The position numbers were made by a program, and so were the translations under genes. From contig NC_064041.1 in the NCBI RefSeq assembly GCF_932526225.1, positions 5,638,046 to 5,702,045 on the forward strand: DNA of 64,000 nt. Reading direction: 5' to 3'. Source of the stretch: Nematostella vectensis. Its lineage: Eukaryota > Cnidaria > Anthozoa > Actiniaria > Edwardsiidae. Of this stretch, positions 56,095 to 64,000 are shown one piece after another; positions within the stretch are counted from its first letter, which is position 1; every line of letters starts with the position of its first letter. A model generated the notes under the pieces. The model saw only the letters and a list, made by a program, of their open reading frames with translations. It was not told the origin of the DNA and searched no databases.

Positions 56095-56640
56095 TTCAAG
56101 AAACATTATTTGCATCTAATTGAGCAATCACATTTTGGGAACTCTCTTGTTCGACAACGCAATCTCTTGAAGTTTTACTGACGTTTCTTCTATTCACTTC
56201 AGATTAACAAGAAACAACATTGCCTCTAATTGGAGAAATCGCATTTTAGGAACTCTCTTGTTCGACAACTCAACCTCTTGAAGTTTTACTGACGTTTCTT
56301 CTATTCACTTCAGATAAACAAAAAAACAGCATTGCCTCTAATTTGAGCAATCACAGCTTTGGAACTCTCTTGTTCGACAACTCAACCTCTTGGAGTTTTA
56401 CTGATTGACTTTTTTTCTATTCACTTCAGATTAACAAAAAACAGCATTGCCTCTAATTGGAGAAATCGCATTTTAGGAACTCTCTTGTTCGACAACTCAA
56501 CCTCTTGAAGTTTTACTGACGTTTATTCTATTCACTTCAGATTAACAAGAAACAGCATTGCCTCTAATTGAGCAATCACAGTTTTGGAACTCCTTGTCCT
56601 CACTACGCAACCTCTTGAATAGTTCTATTCGCCATCTTGT
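56095..56640. repeat. Tandem repeat of about 111-116 bp, nearly five units
   Basis: Units contain CAGATTAACAAGAAACA, GCCTCTAATTGGAGAAATCG, GGAACTCTCTTGTTCGACAA and CTCTTGAAGTTTTACTGACG. The marker TATTCACTTCAG lies at 56191, 56302, 56418 and 56529. The last unit is diverged. It begins immediately after the piggyBac-type MITE. Confidence 0.88.
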
Positions 56641-57054
56641 AATCTTAATAAAGTTTTTTTCTAAAGAGCCATCAATCAAGATTTGGGAGGCTGAGAAAAT
56701 GATTGATATAAAACGTATCGAGTGAAGCGGCAAAATTTATTAACAAAAATACCGTACTCGGAAGGTATCTGCTCTTTGGTTCTTTATGCATGTTTTCGTA
56801 AACTATCGTAAACAAATTTCGAATGCAATTGTGACTTTTCCTAAGAGCCCAAGTAAAACTTGAAGCAGAAAGAAATATATTTTTATTCAAAAAAACTGTC
56901 AGCGTGCGTAGGGGTTCGGAGTGGTCAATGAATCTGATAGCAATTTATGTTATTTTTAATACTGATAGAATGACTATTTCGTTCGCTTAAACGAATACGT
57001 CTACTCAGGTCTCCCTTCATTAATTTTCAAATAGACCGAGGATGGTTATATGAA

Positions 57055-57529
57055 TACAGTCGAAGTCGAAGCGACCAACTTATCGGTGCGACCAGCTCTG
57101 TTAACGACCACAATTTCAAAATACCAACTGAGATTTTCTTTTATTTTTAAGCCCTCGTAAGCGACCACAATGATTTAGACGCAGAAGATATTCTCATGAC
57201 GAAAAGCTTAAGTCGTCTATATAGACGAGCATAACGAGCTACTTTGCGTAGAATTAATTGCTATTAAATAAAACAACTCACTCTCTCATGATAAGTCAAA
57301 TACCTAGTTTTAAAATCAAGCAATAAGCCAAAATATCACAGCGTTGTTATAATCACGATAACTTTTAGATTCCATTTTAATTAAGCTCCCGTAAGCGACC
57401 AACACCTATTGTTCAAGTTTTTGACGCCCAGTGGTCGCTTATGAGAGCAAGCTCTCGTAAAAGACCAGCTCCGTTAACCACCACAATTCTCAGTTCCCAA
57501 GTTGGCCCCTTACGAGAGCTTCAACTGTA
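57055..57529. mobile_element. Tc1/mariner (pogo/Tigger-like) non-autonomous element, short copy
   Basis: Ends TACAGTCGAAG and CTTCAACTGTA with TA flanks. Repeated AAGCGACCA blocks lie inside. It is the reverse-oriented homologue of 16171-16999 with the central part deleted. Confidence 0.8.
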
Positions 57530-58639
57530 CATCAATAAACGGGAAATATATGATACCGGATATTACGAATATACGGGAAATATATGATAGTAAAGAAGCA
57601 ACAGGAGGAAAATACCCATTTATTTCTTTTACCAAACAACTGATCTTACATAACACAGGGGTAGCGCAAATCATAACATTGGAAAAAAAAAGGAAACGGT
57701 GTAAGAATATTTTGTTGGTAATGCAGATAACAGCCAATTTATTTGTTTAAAACTCTAGGTTAATAACTATGAAGCGAGAAGTCGAGGAGAATATATGCCA
57801 AACCCATAGGAAGTATAAATTCGACCAACGGCAAAACTTCTACATTTTGTTTGTTCCTCTTGCAATTTCAGGGTTGCATCGAGGCTCACCTTTTAATCGA
57901 ACCTGCTATTTTTATTCCCTCTTATCGTGTCTTTTGCTACACTTTTATCTCAAGTGAAAACTTAAAATAGGGGCTGAAATGTTAAATTAGCGGTGCACTT
58001 ATCGATTTTAACGGACTTGGACGATTGATCGCTTTACTCTGTTCTCTAATCAACTCTAGTTAATTTTTGACTGTTTCTCGATATGAAGCCTTGTATTTTG
58101 ATTGAAAATAGTTTGGAATTTAACATCAAGTACCTTTATTAACTTTTGTGGTTTCCATATTTTCACTCACGTTTTTCTCCGTTTCCCGAGTTAGTTTAAC
58201 TCAAGTCAAAGTCGAATTTACACTTGTACCGATTGTGTAGTTCCAGGAATTTTTGGGAAACGTCAGGATCAGAGGGGAGGAGAGGGGGGAGGGTGAATGC
58301 TCAGTTTTCTTCGTATTTATTTTTGTCCAGGGGGTTGGAAATTCCAGAGGGGAGGGAGTTCATACCTCGGATATCCGGGTATGGATAACATATCATATCA
58401 ATTCAATTCAATTCAATTATTTTATTTTATTTGACAGCTTTTCATCTTTGATTCATGGGCGTTGCTCCAAATACATTTATATTTTAGAAAAAAAAAACAA
58501 TTGTTTTTTTAAATTATATTCCTATTTACAATAAATTCTCTATCATCGGACTTTGTATAGATGTCATTATATTATTTTCATTACAAATCACTTTTCCTTA
58601 TTTTTGTTGCTTCCCAAACAAACTGAGCTATTCCTTTTT

Positions 58640-58905
58640 TGGTTGCACTCTCCTGTTTCATACTAATCACCTTCAAAAATGCTATGGCGGGAGGCATTGC
58701 TTTTAAATTCTGTTTTGTTGCTGATTGAAAACCCCTATACATCTGTTCCCTCAATTCATTATGTGCGTGCCGGGCATTTTATCGTAAAGTGTTCCCTGTC
58801 CTCGACTTCGACCAAGCATATTGGGCATATTCGGAATACAGCCACTCGAGGCCACCATAAACGATTAGTTTTGGGAGCAACTGCAGAATACCCGTCCACA
58901 AAGAG
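58640..58905 (-). mobile_element. Decayed non-LTR retrotransposon tail
   Basis: The minus strand contains RICPICLVEVEDREHFTIKC, a zinc-knuckle-like motif similar in form to that at 4.3-4.8 kb, then a stop. Flanking frames are broken. Confidence 0.6.
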
Positions 58906-59033
58906 TTAACAATGAGACTTCACACCTCGATTTCTATAGAACGAGGCAGTAAATATAAGGAAAATGCAAATAAGTGGACGGGTATTCTGCAGTTTAGTCT
59001 AGTTTTGTTTTTCTTACTATTCATATACTATTC

Positions 59034-59230
59034 ATATATTATATTATATTATATTATATTATATTATATTATATTATATTATATTATATTATATTATATT
59101 ATATTATATTATATTATATTATATTATATTATATTATATTATATTATATTATATTATATTATATTATATTATATTATATTATATTATATTATATTATATT
59201 ATATTATATATATATATATTATATATTATT
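59034..59230. repeat. (TATAT)n pentanucleotide microsatellite
   Basis: Nearly 190 bp of uninterrupted ATATT/TATAT repeats, degenerating at the right end. It produces artificial open frames rich in Tyr, Ile and Leu. Confidence 0.95.
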
Positions 59231-59239
59231 TTCTTACTA

Positions 59240-61090
59240 TTCTATCTATTCATATATTTCAGATATGAATAAGTAATAAATTTAGATGAAATCTTATGAC
59301 TAAAAGATGCCCTCGAGTATAAAGTACGCGTGTGTCTATGCTAGAGATGTCGTGACCTCTCATCATGTCATGCTCATCATGGTATGGGTTACGATAATCT
59401 TATTATAATTGCGCGCCAAAATATGCAGCCCAAGTATCAGGCGATTTTTTTTAAATTGGAAAGGAAAAATAAAACTACCTGTATAAACTTTTTAAAGGGG
59501 GGACAAAAGGGCTACGAGATATGTATCATATTGGAACACCGATGTGTTAATTATCTATGTATCAGGATGAGCCTTCCGGGTCCCGAAAACGGGAAATTAT
59601 ATGGAAATTAATCTTGATTTGATACAACAATGGAATTTTTCCGTCCCATGCTATTTATCGTGGTTCCACAGTATCAAGCACTGACAAGATGTATGCTCGT
59701 TATATCGAGGTTTCGCTTTATTTAGCAATGAAATTATTTTTATGTTTTTCAATGAATGGTTTTAACGAGGTTCTACTGAAACATGCGAATCCCGTATTGA
59801 AGTTTTCATTTTAAGGGAACTCAATCGACCAAAATACAACAGTTTTATAATCTCTGTCCTATATTTTCTAAATTATATTTTCGCCCGCTCACCAGTGCTC
59901 TGTGGTCTAGCTAGCTCGCTCGAGCGGGCTGGCGCTAGCGCTCTTGTTATTCTAGCGCCTGTTAGGAGAATTATTTTGTTTTTATATCAGCGCCAAGTTT
60001 GACCCCAACATTACTCAGAAGTCGCAGTAGCGCGGCATAATTAGCTCTACTTAACGAATTTACCCTCAGGGAACAAGCTACGGGGCCTATCGCAAATGAC
60101 GCATAAAACTGAACATAAATCTATTAGATCAAGTTGATTATATTACGAAACTTTGTATCCTACAGTAGAAAAGGCCCCATTTAATTGCTAAAGCATAAAC
60201 GAAATGCAAGGATAATGATTTTCCCGCAAAAAATAGCATCATTTATATTTCACCCCTAATTAGTGTGTAATCAGTCTGTTTTCAGTCTCTTATGATAGCT
60301 AACTGTTTTATACTGTTTGAATCCCAGTCTTATGCTTCATTGTTCCAAAGGTCGTCCTCGTCATCCATTATGTTATATATATTGTAATATTTAAGATAAT
60401 GAATACGATAAATGTGGCAAAAAATGACCGAAGTCGTCTTGTCTCCTGATTGGCCACGAACTAAAGTTTGGCTATATTAAGTTAGTTTGGCTATATTATT
60501 ACCTAGTTACATAAATTCTTAATCTACTATGAAATCGTGACTATTTTGAAATCATAGTCCTAGTCCATAGAACTATTGTTGCTTATGACACATAAAATCA
60601 CGAGACAGAGAGCCAGAATACGACGGCTTCACCGAGTGCATGATTCGCCAGAAGTCCGCTAAAACAAAGTGATCTCAAAATATACTGGGAAAATTATTCT
60701 TGCTAGAGGTTGTGTTACTAAATTTTGGCTAAATTTGGTATTTCGAGATCGGTGCAATGCGGAGTTCGCGGGAAAATAAAGTCCGGGCTACGGGATCGAG
60801 CGGGACTTTTGGTAACATGACCCGTGCGTGACCCGTGAATCGCATACGGGACGAAATTACTAGAATACCAATACAAAAAATAAATCTAATTTAAATCTAT
60901 ATCTTAACTTTGTAAAAAATATTCAAAGCCATTTACAAGATTCAATGGCAATTAAGTCTGTGTTTTTCGTTGATAATTTCAATTGGGTTTGTTAAACATG
61001 TTTGGACGACCCGGTTATAATTAGCATCATGGCGGAAAATTAGCCGCTATGATGTAAAACTTCAATAATGAGACAACACGTTACCGCCAA
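59240..61090. other. Spacer without recognised gene
   Basis: AT-rich sequence before the glycine-rich gene. A GC-rich palindromic patch (about 59.90-59.95 kb) with repeated CTAGC/GCTAG and CTCGAGCG was noticed. No exon or mobile element could be assigned. Confidence 0.35.
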
Positions 61091-61093
61091 CTC

Positions 61094-61140
61094 CGGCTTA
61101 TAAATCAGTGCGCGAGAACTTCTCAGCATTCTCGTCTTCT
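61094..61140 (+). promoter_or_regulatory. Putative TATA-type core promoter of the glycine-rich gene
   Basis: GGCTTATAAATCAG places a TATA-like box near 61098. A start about 30 bp downstream in CTCAGCATTCTC would give a 5' UTR of about 100 bp before the ATG at about 61229. Confidence 0.5.
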
Positions 61141-61228
61141 GAGCTAAAGCTAGCCACTTCTCTGGATATCACGGGATTACCGAGTTGAGTCCAGTTCGTT
61201 GTGTTTGGTGAATTTTCTCGAGGTAACA

Positions 61229-63697
61229 TGCGGGTTTCTACCGTTCTACTTCTTTTCGTTGTGACGCTCGCCGTCAGCCATGCCTATGTGCTAAGAGGTA
61301 AGAAATGCCCATTTTCTTCTAACCTTTTCTTCTTTTGAAAAAAGACTGTTTAAACGGCGTGTTATACAACGAAAGCTAACGTCGTTTTTTTCTATGACCG
61401 AGAGTTAAAATAAGAATTTAATACAGTTGAATATTTGGTTATACACGTGTTATTTTGCCATACCAGAGAACCTAGCGTATTTTGTAATAACTTCAACCAA
61501 ATCCGGATCATAAGACTTTAATTGTAACGAAGCCAGCACAAAACAGAATGGAGGGCCCGGGAAACAGAATCCTGCCACGGGAAGCCTGTGGCCAAATGCT
61601 GACACCTATGTTATGCCATCTTTACATTCTCGAGTATCCAGCGCTGGATGTCCGCGTGTTTCTTTTGTTGAGCCATTATTTTCTATTATAGTTCAAAAAG
61701 ACGATTTTCTGACCTCTACCACGGCAAGCGCCGACTAAATTGCGATTAGCGACCTAATTAATGATGTTTTCTTGTAGACCCTAGAGGAGGGGGCGGCGAA
61801 GGTGGCGGTGGCGGAGGAGGACGCGGAAGAGGTAAAGACACAGTATAAACTATACATTGTTGATCCAAACACGTAATTATCATGAACATGATCACATTCA
61901 AACTCGTGTCGTTTCACATGTCACAATCCATTTTTTTCTTTAAAAAAAAAAATTATGTTGCCCAGATATCTACCCAACCACCCCTTTCTATATCCGTCCC
62001 TAACTTCATTATGAAACGAAAGTATGTTAACCACTACTTTAAGCTATTGAAACACTTTCTGTGCATGGTGTATTAACCGACTCCCGATTTGCTTCCAGGT
62101 GGTGGTGGAGGAGAAGGCGGATCGCATGGTAAGCGCATTTTTATATTTTTTGGTTTCCATTCTGGTGTTTCCATACTGTTACTCCTGCTCATCTTGTTGC
62201 ACTGACATCTGCTTGTTGTTTGACATAATCTACGCCAGACTTTGGTTATCATTTGCATTCACATTGTAAAACAAGTCACGTAAACAAATCTAAAACAAAG
62301 TCAATTTCCTTTGAAATTTAATTCAAAATATATCAGTCGATTAATGATTTATTTACACTTGATATTTTGGATGACAAAAATATGACTGACATAGACTTTT
62401 TAATATGTGATGATGTCATCTCATGGTGCGGGTGATATCATTGTGGGATATCTTATGGTGTTGCGTGACATCTTGTGGTGTTGTGTGACATTTTGTGGTG
62501 TTGTGTGACATATCATGGTCTTGTGTGACATTTGTTGTGCTGTGTGACATATCATTGTGTTGTGTGACATCTTTTGTGCTACGTGACATCCCGTAGTGTT
62601 GTGTGACATTTTCTGGTGTTGTGTGACATATCATGGTGTTGTGTGACATTTCGTGGTGCTGTGTGACATCTGTTGTGCTATGTGACATCCCGTGGTGTTG
62701 TGTGACATCTGTTGTGCTGTATGTCATTTCATGGTGTTGTGTGACATATGTTGTTTTATGTAATCTCATGAAAGGTGTGTGAAATCTTATTTGTTGTGTG
62801 ACATCTACTTATAAAACTTCTTGTGGTGTTGTGTTATGTTTCATAGTGCTGTGTAGCATCTATGTTGTTGTGTGGTATTTTGTAGTTGTGTCTAGCATCT
62901 ATGGTGTTGTTTGACATCTTATGGAGTTGTGTGATATTTCATACTTATGTGCAGCATCTATGGCGTTGTGTGACATCTTAGAAATTTTATGGTGTTGTCT
63001 GACATCATGGGGTTGTATGATATTCCATATTGTTAGCATCAATGTGTTGTGTGACATCTGTTGTGTTACTGCAAATCACATCAGGTTGCTGTGTGACAAT
63101 GCTGTGTACATATAACACAGCTCCTTGGCATATTCAAAGTAATGTGTGAAATCTTATGGCTTTGACCGTCGTCCTACTCTGTATAGAATCTATTTGAAGT
63201 CAAGTTCTCACTTAAATTTGATCGTTTTTTTCTCAGATGAAAGCCTTTCAAGAGGTGAGTTCCAAAAGTTTTCTGCTTTCCCATTCTGACTCCATTAGTT
63301 TGCTCTGTGATGCGTCTTTTTTCATATAAAAGATTTTAAACTTTTTCTTATGCTCACACACGATGGCATCATGTCCCGTGAATGAATATAACATCGACAT
63401 GTAAATTCCTGTAAATATAAACGTGAATATTGGTTTCATACCACTAGAGTTTTGGTCAGTGGAATAACGGAAAGCAGGCTATTCTATATGGGAGCTTACA
63501 TACAAACGTATGCTCTCTGAGACATTTAAAAAGAAATAACAGTGCATTCTCAGATTTCCAAAAGTTAAAGTCCCCTTAAATGTATGTAATTACACACTTA
63601 AACATCACGCTTAATAAATTATATATTTTTGTAGATCCAAGAGGAGGCCGTGGAGGAGGAGGTGGAGGTGGAGGAGGCGGCGGAGGCCGCGGTGGCG
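61229..63697 (+). CDS. Glycine-rich secreted protein built from small phase-1 exons, 3' end off the window
   Basis: Exon 1 (about 61229-61297) encodes a signal peptide of the form MRVSTVLLLFVV...VSHA and ends in phase 1. My reading of one base near 61260 is uncertain, so its exact frame should be checked. Further exons are 61778-61831 (DPRGGGGEGGGGGGGRGR), 62099-62128 (GGGGGEGGSH), 63237-63254 (DESLSR) and 63635-63697 (DPRGGRGGGGG...GRGG). All begin and end in phase 1 with GT-AG borders, so any of them can be skipped without a frameshift. The protein would be secreted and very glycine-rich with interspersed Arg, Asp and Glu, like structural matrix, cuticle-like or antimicrobial-type proteins. 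No stop codon was reached, so the gene continues to the right. The function is not known. Confidence 0.72.
62430..63060. repeat. Minisatellite with GTTGTGTGACAT unit of about 20-21 bp
   Basis: About 25 imperfect units of the type GGTGTTGTGTGACATCTTGT fill most of an intron of the glycine-rich gene and become more degenerate to the right. Long open frames on the minus strand (repeated SHSTT/HHEMSHNT) are repeat artefacts. Confidence 0.9.
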
Positions 63698-64000
63698 GTA
63701 AGTAATATACATTAGATAATACTTCTTGACGAAGGAAGGGAGCATAGTCTAGCTCGTCATGTTGTTGTGTTTTCTTTTATCAGCTAAGGCTTCAAGCCTG
63801 TGCAGTATGTGGCTTTTGTCTAAAAATTTGAGAAATCCGTGATAGTGTTGGTATCAATTCCGATTTTTCCAGGTTTTTGCGGTGGGGAAGGGGGGCCCTT
63901 TTTGAATATAAAGAGTGAGGTGGGAGGGAGAGTATATGTGCGCTCCCTGCCCGAAGCTAGCAATACGGCAATCTAGCTTTTCGGGTTTCGTGTGTGTGTG

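Noticed and set aside
58912..59268. 118-codon frame ending in Tyr-Ile-Ile-Leu repeats
   Set aside because: Most of it is the (TATAT)n microsatellite.
62416..62769. 117-codon minus-strand frame with HNT/SHST repeats
   Set aside because: It is the GTTGTGTGACAT minisatellite inside an intron of the glycine-rich gene.

Overview
This is nuclear DNA from a metazoan, most likely an anthozoan cnidarian such as a sea anemone (inferred). Support comes from intron-rich genes with GT-AG introns, protein sequences that remain close to vertebrate orthologues, and a dense load of small inverted-repeat transposons, tRNA-derived SINEs and poly(G) tracts. No prokaryotic gene organisation is present. All exon joins below were made by eye from splice sites, reading-frame phase and remembered family sequences; no search was run.

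Layout, left to right. (1) 1.2-3.0 kb: the last five coding exons of ABCF1 (+). (2) 4.3-4.8 kb: the C-terminal tail of a non-LTR retrotransposon (-). (3) 5.3-7.1 kb: a complete three-exon gene (+) for a small secreted or membrane protein with laminin-EGF-like cysteine modules, one membrane span and an acidic tail. (4) 9.8-24.5 kb: ACTR5 (-), the actin-related subunit of the INO80 chromatin remodeller, with 19 exons located and one very short exon not found. (5) 24.6-25.6 kb: an intronless ankyrin-repeat/SOCS-box gene (+), head to head with ACTR5 across 122 bp. (6) 26.6-30.8 kb: a Flower/CACFD1 four-span membrane protein (-), head to head with (7) UBAC1 (+), 31.3-38.7 kb, eleven exons. (8) 41.4-43.6 kb: a two-exon gene (-) for a protein with two LRAT-type domains. 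(9) 46.4-48.2 kb: a partial, broken duplicate of the LRAT locus, ending at (10) a truncated Gypsy-type gag-pol (-), 48.2-49.9 kb. (11) 53.3-54.2 kb: a frameshifted, transposon-interrupted rhodopsin-like GPCR (+). (12) 61.2 kb to the right edge: a glycine-rich secreted protein gene (+) built from small symmetrical exons and running off the window.

The most unusual feature is inside ACTR5. At four or more exon-intron boundaries the junction itself has been tandemly duplicated into the intron: a 72-bp unit carrying the exon-13 acceptor (12 copies), a 156-bp unit carrying the exon-12 donor (6 copies), a 51-bp duplication of the exon-14 donor, and echoes of the exon-7 acceptor around a long ATC/AAC array. 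All three unit lengths are multiples of three, and two of the duplicated sites would give open, in-frame alternative exons. The 96-bp exon 11 also sits between two different MITEs inserted about 9 and 23 bp from its splice sites.

The genes do not form a pathway. They are ordinary conserved housekeeping or signalling genes (translation, chromatin, ubiquitin, membrane) separated by transposon-rich spacers. Two head-to-head pairs (ACTR5/ASB-like and CACFD1/UBAC1) probably share promoters.
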